64,000 nucleotides of DNA, taken from the NCBI RefSeq assembly GCF_017591425.1, contig NW_024464918.1, positions 8,864,001-8,928,000 of the forward strand, read 5' to 3'. Of this stretch, positions 1 through 11,827 are shown piece by piece. The stretch is from Ochotona curzoniae. Lineage: Eukaryota; Chordata; Mammalia; Lagomorpha; Ochotonidae. The translations under genes were made by a program, and so were the position numbers. How positions within the stretch are numbered: the stretch's first letter is position 1; each line of letters opens with the position of its first letter. The notes beneath the pieces are model-generated. The model had not been told where the DNA came from. It saw only the letters and a list, made by a program, of their open reading frames with translations, and did no database searches.

Positions 1-794
1 TTTATAACATAACAATTGGACTTGAAAATCTGAATTCTGTGGCATGTAGGACTACCGATTTGTGGATGAGTGGTGCTTATCTCATACCATGGAAACAGTT
101 TCCATGTTAAAGTTTCCCAGGGAAAAGGTGCATATTTTATTAGGAAAAAAAATGGAGTTCTTTCTTAGGAGCCGGAAAATTATAAATTTGGAGGTTAGTG
201 GAACTTTGTGATAGTTTCACTTTTATCACACAATTCTGCTCTGGGGTATAAATTTTAAAAGACAAGGTCAATGGCAAGAGAACAAAAAAATAAAAAAGCA
301 CAGGATTCCTTTAAGCAAATCATGTCCCTCTGATGAATGACTAAAATATGTTACCTGAGGCCATATATGATTTAGGAGATCATATTACTATATTAATTAA
401 CGTAACATATTAAAATATGCCAACCAAAGAGCTGAAGGGACAAGGTGGAGAAAAGAGGGTAGACCATGTGAATGACTGACAAGGAGTTAGTTCTGAGTTC
501 TGTGACAGTTATGCCTTCATTAATTCATTTCATTACTGAATTTTTTGTAAACTTTGGAAATAAGATTTCTTGTTATTTTGAAATGGATGCTTTTTATTGT
601 CTGATTGAAAACTATTTGAGTATAAAAATAACTTTACTTTTAAATAAATATTTTAAAAAATGAATTAGTCATTGATCATTAATATGAATGGTTTGGTACA
701 TTTACTGTAATCATGTGGAAGTTTTGAGGTACAATCTCTGAAAGTTTCTACTGCTAATGGGAAAAAGAAGGCCATTTCAATAACACACAATTTT
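1..794. other. Unassigned AT-rich sequence
   Basis: I see no gene, RNA or recognisable repeat here. Reading frames are short and interrupted. The sequence is AT-rich with several A- and T-runs, typical of old non-coding mammalian DNA. Confidence 0.6.
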
Positions 795-810
795 GTGAAG
801 TCTCAAGTTA

Positions 811-1195
811 AGTGTGTCCAAAATACTCCTGAGAGAGAGAACAAGACTGAGATCCTAGCTCCTGGCAATGACCCTGCGCAAGACATAACTGTCATAGGCA
901 TTTGGCGATTTTATTTCTCTTTCCTGGGGGACATGATCTGGCAGGTATGTGGCTTCACCAAAGACAAGCAGGCACTAAAAAGATCATTAAGAAGAGGTGG
1001 GCACGCACATCTGAGCCAACAAGAAGTATGAGGAACTGATCGGTGTGTTGCCTGCCCTGAGAAAGATGGCTGACATGAGCAAGCCACCAAGAAGGAATGA
1101 GCAGCCCTCCTGTCCCTGTGTACCAATTTGCAGCAAATCTCTCTGGGTGCCCCTGCCAAAAAAAGTTGATAAACAAACTTGCTTTCATTGCTGAT
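811..1195 (+). mobile_element. Possible old LTR-like remnant
   Basis: This stretch is richer in GC than its flanks and ends with 'ataaacaaacttgctttcat'. That resembles the polyadenylation-signal region of many ERV1-type LTRs, where AATAAA is followed by CTTGCTTTC. It begins near a TGTG. I see no matching second LTR, primer-binding site or internal retroviral coding region, so at best it is a decayed solo LTR. The call rests on the 3' end alone and the family is not identified. Confidence 0.25.
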
Positions 1196-1494
1196 TATAA
1201 ACCCAATGATACAAGTGCAAATCAATTCTATTTATCTACATCAGAAATATGGAGTAGAAAAAATAAATTTTCATAATGTAAAAGAGTAATACGAACATCA
1301 ATGACATAAGAACATTTCTAACATTTAATGTGTAAAGTACAGAAAATAAAATATTTTTAGAGAAACTAAGTGAGATAAAATAAATCAAGGGAAATACCAT
1401 CCTTACGGTACTGGAAAGATTTCAACAGTATCAGTTTGATTTTGAAATATACTATGGTACCAATGTCCCAATAAGGTTTTGAGTGTTTGAGTAT

Positions 1495-1546
1495 GTGTGT
1501 GTGTGTGTGTGAACAAGAGACACAGAGAGATAGAGATAGAGAGAGA
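1495..1546. repeat. (GT)n followed by GA-rich tract
   Basis: An uninterrupted GT run occupies 1495-1511. A purine-rich stretch of GAGA and GATA units follows to about 1546. This is an ordinary compound microsatellite. Confidence 0.85.
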
Positions 1547-4500
1547 CATCCAAAGCTCTGAAGTTAAGTATACAATTTATTGATAAATCCAAAGAGTTAA
1601 TAATGGCCAAGGGAACTGTAAGGGACATAATAGGAAACAGGAGTTGTCGTTGTTATCACAACCAATTTTAAAACTACTGTAACTAAAGCAGTCTGGTATC
1701 TGCTTTGCTGTCACATAGATCAACAGAACATTATCAACAAGCTCAGATAATTTTCTATCTACAGGGACAGTTGATAAAACTGGTAAGGGTAACACTGCTG
1801 AATAGTGAAGAAAAGCAAGTGATTTGAAGAAATGCTGTTAATTCAGTCATATTTTTACACAGAAAAACAAAATGAAATTTGACTCCTTCTATACTCATAC
1901 ACAAGAATAAATGTGCAAAAGAAAACCCAAGGATTTTACAGAACTATGCAAACATAAAAAACATGACATAGAGCCTTCACATGAAAATAACAGAAAAGGA
2001 TTTTTGTCATCTTGAATGGCAGGGAAATATCCAGGCACTACATGTCCCTGCTATAGCCTGTGTTAATGAAACTGCTTTTAACTGAAAAGTAATATATGCA
2101 CAAGCACAGTAAGAGGAAATAAGATACAGGATGAGATCTATCCTTAACAAATAAAGTATTTCTGCTAAGTATCAGAAGCGACAAATAATCCAAAAGATAA
2201 AAGAACAGTGACTAGGGTATTATTTCACCAGGAAAAAAAAAAAAAACGGATACTCAAATGTTTAATAAATGTATTCAAATGTTCTGGGTCTTATTAGCAA
2301 TCTGGGAGCTACAATCTAACGTCAGAGAGGATGCCACTCTGAACTTACCAGAGCGACCACCAACAAGATATGACACAACTTCTAGAGTTTGAGACTTACT
2401 GAAACACTTAAAACAAACGAAATTAATGGCATCATACACTGACAGAGCCACCTTTGAAAACTGTTTGGTACTACCTTCTAAAGTTGGCAATATGGGTCTA
2501 ACCCAAACACATATAAATGTGTTCACAAGATATGCACAAGAATAACCACAGGTTACATCTTATTTAATGCTACAATCAACATATAGTATGCTCATATGTG
2601 ATGTGTTTTCAACATACACTGTAAGAAAAGTATCTGTAGTTACTTGTCATAACATGAATGAATCACACAAACAACAGTAAGCAAGTAAATCAGAAACAAA
2701 ATAAAAAACAAGGAAAACATGCATGTGAACTTCAATTATATGAAGTTCAAAAACAATTAAAATTGAGTGGAAATGCTGAAAGTCAAGCTGACCTTCTAAA
2801 CTGAGGGATGGAGGTGGCAGACTAAGATGGGAATGCAGTACAACTTCCTGGGCTTTGGCAATACCTCCTCTCTTGACTTGCCTGACGTGTACACTGGGCA
2901 TTCACAGTGTGGCGATGTACTTCTATGTTAATTGCCACTACTCAGCCCATGCATTGCAGTTACACAGAAACATAAGACCGTAAAAATATTTAAAGTACAC
3001 GCTAACTACATCCCATCACTTTTTTTGTACATTGCTTCTTAATACGTGAGAGTTTTCAGTTTTATTAAGCTTTATTAAGAAATAATCTTCAGTAAATAAT
3101 CCCTATTTTAAACACTGCAAAGTATGTTTACATACAAATACACTGAACAGATCCCCTACTTCTGCAAATTTTCTTTTGCTGCTTCACAGTATCTCTCTAC
3201 CCTCACCTTTATAATAGTCAGAAGCATACTTTAAGGCAAATGAAATGACCAGAGAGATAGGAAATGCCTGCCTTTGCATATATACATGGCTCATGTTAGG
3301 TTCAAGCAGTATGTTTGAGGGGTCAGTAACTTGGAAACTTGTGGAATTCATGGCAAAACCAAAGGCAAGCACTGTCAAGTAAACAATAGAGAGAAACATG
3401 CAGGAAGCCTGCAGCACAGATGAAAAAGGTCAATCTCAACTATCAAGACAAAAAATCCTCAATGGCAGAGACCATAGGGTATACTGACAGGAAAAGAACG
3501 AGCACGCAAATTTGGTGAAGTTACCCAGGCTTCACACTTCTCAGCTGACAGAGCATCAGGCTCACTTAGTTTTCCTAACATTTCACTTAGGTCATGCTAA
3601 AAATATTTTTCAATTCTATGTTTGCAAGATATTTTGATATGCCAACTTCTCGTGGTATTTAACTCTATTAGCAGCAGTTGCAATTAGAAAGGAGTTTCTT
3701 CTATTATGCTTTCTGGGTCCCACAGTCATCAGAATGCCACCAGCATATATCATTTTAGAGTCTTTCTGTTCCTTTCCCTACCTGAATGCTTCAGCGGTTG
3801 GACCAAGGGCTTGCCTAGAAACCATGTGTCACCTTCAGTACCTCCTACCCCTTCCACCTCGCCTGGGGAGGTGTTCTGTCCCGGTTATCACATAAGAACA
3901 CTGAGATGCTGATGAGTGTTGGCATACCACCCCCGTACATGTTCCTTTATATAGCAAGAGCTGTGCAGATGTGACTATGTTCAAACTCGGATTGCTTTTA
4001 ATTAAGTCTCCAACACGAGTCAGACTGCAGAGGTGGGAAGTGACTTCTTACATTTTTCTTATCATCTTTGATTTTGTGAGGTGAATCTAGGGAGACAGTT
4101 CTTCAGCCACATTCCCTGGCAATACTGTTAATGGGATTCCTTGTGGATCATGATTAAAAAGATTTTATAAATACTGTGGACTTTTGATCTTTAACCTTAC
4201 TCCCATTCATGCTAATGCATTGCTTCTAAAATTCTGTTTCATATTTCCTCACTTGTAATTACACTGCAATTCTCTACTTGCAAGTATCACCTAAGAGGGG
4301 TGAACAAACGTAGGACTTGTGCTTGCCTGACTCCTCTACAAGCAGAATAGTACACATTGTTTAGGACTGATCAAATACGGAAGAAGAAACTTGCTAAAAT
4401 TAAGACAAATTACCTAAGTTTCTATGACAGAACATGTACACTCCGTCCCTTTTATCCACACATTCCTCACAATGTCCAATGGGATGCTCTACACAACTCT

Positions 4501-6842
4501 GAGACAATGAAAAAATCATTGCATCCACAGCAGCATGTCTGACCATCAGTTCTTGGTGTAAAGTTGTAAGATTGAGCATAAAACCAGGTTTTCTTCCTGA
4601 TGGTCTACATGACTGTCGGCGGGTAGCACAGCTTATCCAAACAAAAGCACTCAAAAGTAAATCACCCTTAGTCATAATTAAAAATGACCTTTGCATTGGG
4701 AACACACAATGAAGTACAGCACTCACAATTTCTTCAGAGACAATAAAGAGCAAATGATACTGTTAATAATCATTAATTTAATTATGCTTACCTTGAGGCA
4801 CAGTGCTGACTGATACACAATTAATATATCAGAACTGCACAAAGATCAGGCTAAACGATTGCAATGAATATCTACCGTTTTTCCTGTGCAGCATTTATCA
4901 ATATTGTCCCTCCAATAACTCTTCAGAATTCCACCAAAGGACATTTCCCTCTGAAGTGCTCCTCCTGAAGCGGACTTCACATCAGCTTAATCACTTTTCA
5001 ATATAAACTATTTAGGAAGCAAGCCTGTAGCAATAGTAGGGAAGTGGATAAGATGTGGAAAAAATACTGACCCAAGACTTCTCCCCAAATCACATGGGGT
5101 TGAAGGCCTTTATCTCATAGCAGCCAGAATTCTACTGAATTATGCCTAAAATCAGAGCTTACTAAGGGGAAGAGAAGTGGAAGAATGAGTCCAGAGGTAT
5201 TACATGAACTTTGAGTGCAGAAAAACCTGCACCTGCCTGCTAAGCCTTAAGAATTCCAACAGATACACTTGGATAACGTGGGTATCAACATCTCCAATAA
5301 CTTAGCAAGAATTCAAAGCTGAGGATTGTCAAATAAGTTTTTAAATGTCATATTTCAGTAATCAGCTACTAAACAGATCCGTAATCTGAATTTCCACGTC
5401 TGTTTTGGACCCTTTACCTCTTTGTGAGAAATCCATTGAACTTACTAAGTTGTGTGTGTGTGAAACAGTGAACATCAACTTTGTTATGAATATAGCTTAT
5501 TTTCAAAGCTTTCCATAATAAGTAGATTATGAAAAATCAATAGGATACAAAATTCCTCCTTAGAAATAAATAATTTTCTTCCCTTAATTCTTCACATTGC
5601 CTACTCAGTGTTTAACTAAAACAGAATACAAGAATTTAAAGGACCTGAGAAATGACTCAAGATATTGAAAATGCATGTGGTTTCATACTGATTAATAATT
5701 ACATGCATCTAAAATATTTTATTCACTCAGATCTTGTATTAAATTTCATATTGTTTATTTTCCATAATATAGCCTCATACTTGTTTTTATAACAGAAAAA
5801 ATTTTAATATAGTATCTTCTTGAGAATTCTGAAGTTATTTACTGTACACAACAGAGACCAAGCAAGCCCAATGAACACATGTTTCATAACATCTTTGTAA
5901 GTTGAATGTAAAGAAGCAAATACTAAGCAGAAGTTATTAACTTTGCATCTCTTGGCACTTGAACTTATTGTGACTAAGAAATGAGTGACATTGTATCTCA
6001 CTGTGCAAGTATTCAACATTCCCAGCTAAAACATAGCTCCTTGGGAATAACAGTGTTCTTTAATTCCCCATAACACTGTGAATGCTATCATGACATATGT
6101 TAGTAACACCATGAGCTACTCCGGAATAATTAACACCAGAGTCACTTGTAAGATAAAATATTTTGGAATGCTTTTCAGTGAAGATTATGAACACACAGGA
6201 AGCACCAGGAGAAGTCCTTGGTGAGCGTGAGTTCCATAAACTTCTGTGTCCAACCTAAACATCAACATCAGAGAAACCTCCCTAAATCTCTTTGGAGGCA
6301 CACTCTGGCATTTAAACATACTTTTTAAAGAGAGCAAGTTGTGATTGTCAAGCTATTGAAGGCTGTTCTTTTCCAAGCCGTAAGTCAATAATCTGAAGAG
6401 AGGTTTATATTTCAGACGTTGAGTGTCAATTGTTTCTGTCAACATTGTTATTTGCCAGGAAAATCTGTCAGGTAGATATGATAATGTGACAGCTCTGAAC
6501 ATTGTCTCATCTATCAAGAAAGCATGTATAGACGAAACAGTTGTTGTATCTCTTAGAGAATATAGAAAAGGAGAGGAAACAAAAATGACACTTCAACATC
6601 TCCAGGTTTTTACATTTCTTTTGGGGAAAAAGAAACAGTTGACAGCATTTATTTATTTAAAGGAAAGTAAACAAGACAAAAACAAAACAAAAAACACAAC
6701 CACAAAGAGAGGCTGGTCATTGTCATGCTGTTCTTGGGAGCTGCCAAAGGTAATATTCAATGAGAGATATTTTCTTGAATACCTAAATTTTTTTAAATGG
6801 GTGTGCTTGTACCACAAGCCATGCTATATTATATATTTTAAT
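1547..6842. other. Mostly unassigned; exon-like frames on minus strand
   Basis: No repeat family is confidently recognised over these 5.3 kb. On the minus strand there are two open stretches with splice-like edges. One at 3184-3413 has a CTGCAG acceptor-like end and AAAG/GTGAGG at its other end. The other, at 4400-4753, is 117 codons. On the minus strand an AATAAA is read near 1578. The predicted peptides match nothing I recognise, and frames of this length occur by chance in 64 kb, so they are not called as genes. The 2230-2246 region holds a poly(A) run. Confidence 0.45.
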
Positions 6843-7125
6843 GGGACAAGCATTTGATGCAATAATTAAGCCCCCGCTGGGATGTTCCCATCCTGTACTA
6901 AAACACTTGATTCCAGTCTTGCTGCTCCTGATCCAATGGCAGACAACGAACACCCTAAGAGGCAGCAAAATTGTCTCCAGGATTTGGGTGGCTGCTTGAA
7001 TGGAGTTCTAAGTTCTTAGCTTTGACCTGGCCTGCTCTGGCTGTTGAGGTCTCTGGAGAGTGATTCAGTACATGGAAAATCTTGGTCTCTTTCTCTGAGC
7101 CTTTCAACTACAATGAAAGGAACAA
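6843..7125 (+). mobile_element. CSINE: CSINE, older subtype
   Basis: A tRNA-derived lagomorph SINE read in the forward direction. Visible blocks are the A-box region 'gcaataattaagcccccgct', a B-box-like 'gattccagtc', 'ggcagcaaaattgtctccag', 'tttgacctggcctgctctgg', 'ctgttgaggtctctggagag' and a CT-rich 3' end. It lacks the pika-type head and is substantially diverged, so it is an old copy. It is non-autonomous, depends on L1 enzymes, and has no coding capacity. Confidence 0.85.
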
Positions 7126-8425
7126 GGAAGAGAAAGACGACATAGGAATGTAGAGAATCAAAATCGTCATTACTTAAAATTTCAGGAATGGTTTATCTAG
7201 GCTTCAAATCACAGCATATTTCGCAATTGTTAAAATAAATCTTTTAAAAAATTAAAATTAACAATAATGTATATTTCATTCAGCTGACACTAATTGACCA
7301 ATTAAAAAATCGGTTGCTTGCTCTTCAATTCAGTATTACAGGTTTCATTGAACAATCTGTTTTTCATCATAAAGAGTAAATTGTTTTTACTATGTGATCT
7401 TGATTTTGCATGCGAATTATTTTGTATTCACACTTGTTAACAATTCTTTTTACTTGATTCAGTTCCAGTACGTCTTGTATTCTAAAGATGTAGTCACTGT
7501 AGTCATTGTAGTTGCTCAAATCTATTAAAATATTGTTTCTCTTTTACAAGTTGAATCTGTGTTCTATCTGTAGCTATACATTTTTGATACATGGAAACAT
7601 ATTTAGTTACTTTATAATTGATCTTGACGATGATTTATGTATCAGCCTCTTCAAACAGCTCTGGCTTATACATCTTTTCCATTAAGATTTGTTTTGTTTT
7701 TATTCATTTTATTTTTACCACTTGTCAGATGTTACTGTGCTTGTTTACATGCTTTTTTACTTGACCCAATATTTTTAAAATTTTTTCCTCATCTAATCAC
7801 TAAAAACCTATAAGCCTCTTTCAAACTAATGCATTCTCTTTATCCCAGTTTTTCTGAGTATTTATAACCATTGACAGAATTTGAAAACTTTCATTATGAC
7901 GCTTTGCTTGACATTTGAGTTAATCGCCTTCAAGTTTTTGTTGGTTTACCAATTTTGTCTAACTTTAGGTAGAAAGTATGCACTGAAATATTCAAAGAGG
8001 GTATCAGGTTTTGTAAGTATCCCCATAAATACTCTGTCATTTCTTAAAGGTATTTGAGGCTCTCTATTATATTCATACACTCTATGTATATAATACATAT
8101 ATATTCTTAGCTCATATTATACATCTTTAAAATATATAGTTAGATATGAGCTCATATGTATATTAGCTAAGAATTTTTCTATTTTTAAACATAAATTAAA
8201 ACCTTTACTATATATAATTCCAGTTAGGACTAATTTCTAGGATTGTATCCCAGCTCTACCAGTGCATTTTCTGCTCATTCTATCATCTTGTATCTTCTCA
8301 CTAGTGTGCTGGATCAATTACAGTAATTTTAAATTCTGAAATATATTTGCTTGTTTCCATGACCTTTGTCTTTTCCATTTACTTCATTTTTACAGCATTC
8401 TCCTTGTATGATCTTTCAAACATTA
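7126..8425. other. AT-rich unassigned DNA with small inverted repeat
   Basis: T-rich sequence without a gene or confident repeat call; it may contain decayed LINE sequence in antisense. A perfect 10-bp inverted repeat, 'attcttagct' at 8103-8112 and 'agctaagaat' at 8165-8174, encloses an AT-rich core. Confidence 0.5.
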
Positions 8426-8655
8426 GGGCCTGGCGGCACGGCCTCATGGCTAAAGTCCTTGCTTTGAAAGTGCCAGGATCCCATATGGGTGCCAGTTCTA
8501 ATCCCGGCAGCTCCACTTCCCATCCAGCTTGTGGCCTGGGAAAGCAGTCGAGGACAACCCAATGCTTTGCGATCCTGCACCCATGTGGGAGACCTGGAGG
8601 AAGTTCCTGGCTCCTGGCTTCAGTTCGGCACAGCACTGGCCGTTGGGCTCACAAA
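8426..8655 (+). mobile_element. CSINE: CSINE, pika-type, 3'-truncated
   Basis: The copy begins 'gggcctggcggcacggcctc' and keeps 'gatcccatatgggtgcc', the B-box-like 'gttctaatcc', 'gggaaagcagtcgaggac' and 'gaggaagttcctggctcc'. After 'cactggccgttgggctcac' the usual 'ggggagtgaatcatc' block, CT-rich region and A-rich tail are missing. The 3' end has therefore been deleted. Low divergence marks it as fairly young. Confidence 0.9.
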
Positions 8656-9173
8656 ACAGATGTGAATTCCTTCTGCCATTAATGCTGCACAACATTGGTT
8701 TATCTGGTCTATTTCACTCTACTAAGTTGAATGGAAATAGCCGGGATTGACAGCTGGAGTAGAGCAAAAAAGGAAAATTCAAGATCCATTATACAAAGAC
8801 AAAAGTGACTTCGAATTTTCAGGAATCAGGCAGAGAAGAACAAACAGAACAAACAAATTTACCTACTTTGTTTTACCTTTTTGGGGGTGGTGGATATCTA
8901 CTCACATCATTAATCAATTAAATTTTTTGTGTGAAGTTATATAGTCTCTTTGTATTCTTTCAGTGATTGCTTGCAAATTCACTTAGATGCACAACTTATA
9001 ATTAAACAAGAAGTTAATGGACCAATTCTGAACCCCTAAAACTAAAAGGACTTTAGAACTTAGTACCTCAATTAGTATATTCTGATTTATGCATTCTTCC
9101 ATAGCTTAATGTCACAAATTATTTTGATAAAGCAATGGATTTTTGTAAAAAAAAAAAAATACACTTAATTACG
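8656..9173. other. Unassigned sequence between two SINEs
   Basis: Nothing recognisable apart from an A-run at about 9147-9159. No gene is supported. Confidence 0.5.
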
Positions 9174-9186
9174 ATTATAACTCCTT

Positions 9187-9511
9187 TTTTTTTTAAAGAT
9201 TTATTTTTATTATTTTTTTATTGGAAAGGCAGATATACAGAGAGGAGAGACAGAGAGGAAGATCTTCAGTGAGCGCAACGGCCAATACTATGCCGATCCA
9301 AAGCCAGGAGCCTCTTCTGGGTTTCCCACGCGGGTGCAGGGTCCCAAAGCCTTGGGCCGTCCTCGACTGCTTTTCCAGGCCACAGGCAGGGAGCTGGAAG
9401 GGAAGTGGAGCTGCTGGGATTAGAACCGGCGCCCATATGGCATCCCGGGCATGCAAGGTGAGGACCTTAACCACTGCGCCACTGCGCCACTGTGCCACCA
9501 CGCCGGGCCCA
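9187..9511 (-). mobile_element. CSINE: CSINE, young pika-type, with target-site duplication
   Basis: A complete antisense copy: poly(T) tail at 9187, then 'aaagatttatttttattatt', the antisense CT-rich block and the antisense head 'cgccgggccc' at 9502-9511. It is bounded by a 13-bp direct repeat, 'attataactcctt', at 9174-9186 and 9512-9524, the expected target-site duplication of L1-mediated insertion. Next to the head there are extra 8-bp units of the form 'ccactgcg' at about 9474-9505, where other young copies have fewer. Confidence 0.95.
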
Positions 9512-9524
9512 ATTATAACTCCTT

Positions 9525-11810
9525 CTTAAACTTTAGATTTTTCCTAGGAGTATTTTTCTTATTCGTAAAGTCCAGCAAATACTGTGTCATGACATTTTTT
9601 ACCAGTTTATGCAACAACACTTTCAATTTGACATTAGCCCATGAAGCATAGGTTTTTTTTAAATGCATAACTATGTATATTTTTAATCACTTTCCCTCAT
9701 CACTTTTTATTATTCCACTGCTCCTCTGGACTCCTTATTTATTGCTTCAGAATTTTTCTTATTATTCCTGTTCAGGTAAATTCCAGCTTTAAAATAAAGT
9801 TATTTCTCTTGGTTATGTAGGATTTATTTTCTTTATACTGTAGGATATGTATAGCACTCTCTTATCATATACCATATGCCATGATATATACACACACACA
9901 TATATGTGTCATATAACCAGTACTTTCTGTTCTCATACAGACTTTTCTTTTTCTTCTCAGTTTCTGAGACTCAGATATCTTAGTCATTTTGTCTTCCATT
10001 CCCTCTCCTGTAACCCCCTCATTATTTCCTCTCCTCTTCTCTTATGCTAATTTCTTAGAAAGGCCCCCTTCTATCTTCCAGTTCTCTGCATCCCACTTCA
10101 GCTTCCTCCAGTCCATGATTACACTCTTCAACAATTTCATTTTTCATCCCTAACATAGATATATGTGTGTATATATATATATATATTTCATTTTCCCCAT
10201 AACTGCTTTCTAGCACTATCATGATCTCATATTGTGATTTCTTTTTATTTTTAAAGTGTTTTATATAAACACTGTCTTTGATGTTTTTTTAATATTAATA
10301 ATTCTGGTATAATGATTTGGGGGATTCAAACCTGTAGTTTAATGTGATTCATTAATTTGACTTCACAGTCATTACTACTTTGTGGATTCCATGGTATTAG
10401 ATTTTGAGCCATACTTATTTGATATTAAGAGTATCCTGAAGCCCCACCCAGGAATGCTCTCTTCCAGCTTTGTTCATGCGGAGCTATGCTTGAGGGCATT
10501 GAGCATGACTGGTCTGTTACTTTTTGAGATACCTGCTTCAATTATCTCTGATGAGTGGAACAGACTGATGCACATCTCCCCACTGTTAAATGATACAAAG
10601 TTGTTCAGTAGAATCAGCATTGCTCTTGCTTTGTCTCTCCGGTCAGCCATATCTTGTTTTCATTAACCTGGTTTGAGTTTTAAAATATTTTATCTCAGCT
10701 ATTTCATGCAGATGATCCATAAAGGATTCTGTTATGTGAGGGAAATACAGCAATTCAATATTAATACATTTTTTTCACTTCATCCACAGCATCAGTGTAG
10801 ATTGTTGCACAAAGGTTTATCTGATGATCTACACAGTCATAACATTAGAAGGTATCCCTATTAATGTTTTTCTGCTATTATTAAATTTAAGCAAATAAGA
10901 GAAGAATCACTATTGGATATCCCTCATTTGAAAACTAGCAACACAAATCAACTAGGCATCCAGTACATTTTGCACACCCACATTTCTGTTTGAAAAAACT
11001 TACCCCAGTGAAGTTCAACGTTATATCATACACGATATTAATGACAGATCTATTAAAAGACTGAAATGAGTAAAATATATAGTATCAAGATTATAATATT
11101 CTCAGAAATTGTGGCTCAAATATGTATTATTGAAGGATGAAACAAGCAAAGCTAGTGTGTAAAATGGGCATAGTACAAACCTATGAACGTATATCTGTTT
11201 TAACAGAGGAAAAAAAGCCTCATGCCAGTCAGACAATGTTATATGATCAGGGCACCAATTTTTGAATATAAATAATTTTAAAGACAAAATAAATCTCTGG
11301 TTTTGCTTTATTAATTCCCATTATTTATATGAATTGGAAAACTCATTTTGTATTTGAATGAATGATGGACAAACAAAGCTGGAACTATTACTTAAACTAT
11401 CAATGTCATTATCATTACGAACCCAAGACATCATCTTTGTGACATAGACTTATGACAAATCTGAAATTCAGCTGCATCAAACAATTCAATGTCCTACCAC
11501 CTGGAGAGTCAAAAACTTCTAGTGTTTTTAATGGCTCACACATAATTTATTCTTACAATGTATCCAGAATGCAATACAATAAGACAAATTTGATTTGAAA
11601 TGAATGAAAACCACTCACACACCTGCAACGCTCTTAGAATCATGCTACAGTATTGAATTTAACAGTCACAGCATGTTTAGATCTGCTGTCTTTGAAAGCA
11701 TCAGTTTATAACAAAAGTAGTCACTTTAGCATGTTTATACGCCAATATTAATCCTATATCACACACTACTGATATATATGAAGTCAATGAATCACTACCT
11801 ATAAGGTTAT
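9525..11810. other. AT-rich unassigned DNA
   Basis: Pyrimidine-rich and AT-rich sequence with no supported gene. An alternating (TA)n/(TG)n tract lies at 10158-10187 and a short CA/TA tract at 9889-9907. Frames such as 10382-10666 encode nothing recognisable. Part of this region may be decayed LINE sequence but I cannot align it by eye. Confidence 0.5.
10158..10187. repeat. (TA)n/(TG)n microsatellite
   Basis: An alternating purine-pyrimidine run, mainly TA with a short TG segment. Confidence 0.85.
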
Positions 11811-11827
11811 AAGAACTCTATGCTTTG
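11811..11827. repeat. Left target-site duplication of the 11828-12754 element
   Basis: The 17-bp sequence 'aagaactctatgctttg' occurs here and again exactly at 12755-12771, directly after a poly(A) run. This brackets one retrotransposed unit. Confidence 0.9.

Noticed and set aside
6423..6857. 144-codon open frame on the plus strand
   Set aside because: No recognisable protein, lysine-rich low-complexity segments, and length within chance for 64 kb of AT-rich DNA; it ends in a SINE.
9187..9511. tRNA gene suggested by A- and B-box motifs
   Set aside because: The boxes belong to the tRNA-derived head of a CSINE; no cloverleaf with a complete acceptor stem is present. The same applies to the other CSINE heads.
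10382..10666. 94-codon open frame on the plus strand
   Set aside because: No known domain, no splice or promoter signals, and AT-rich surroundings.
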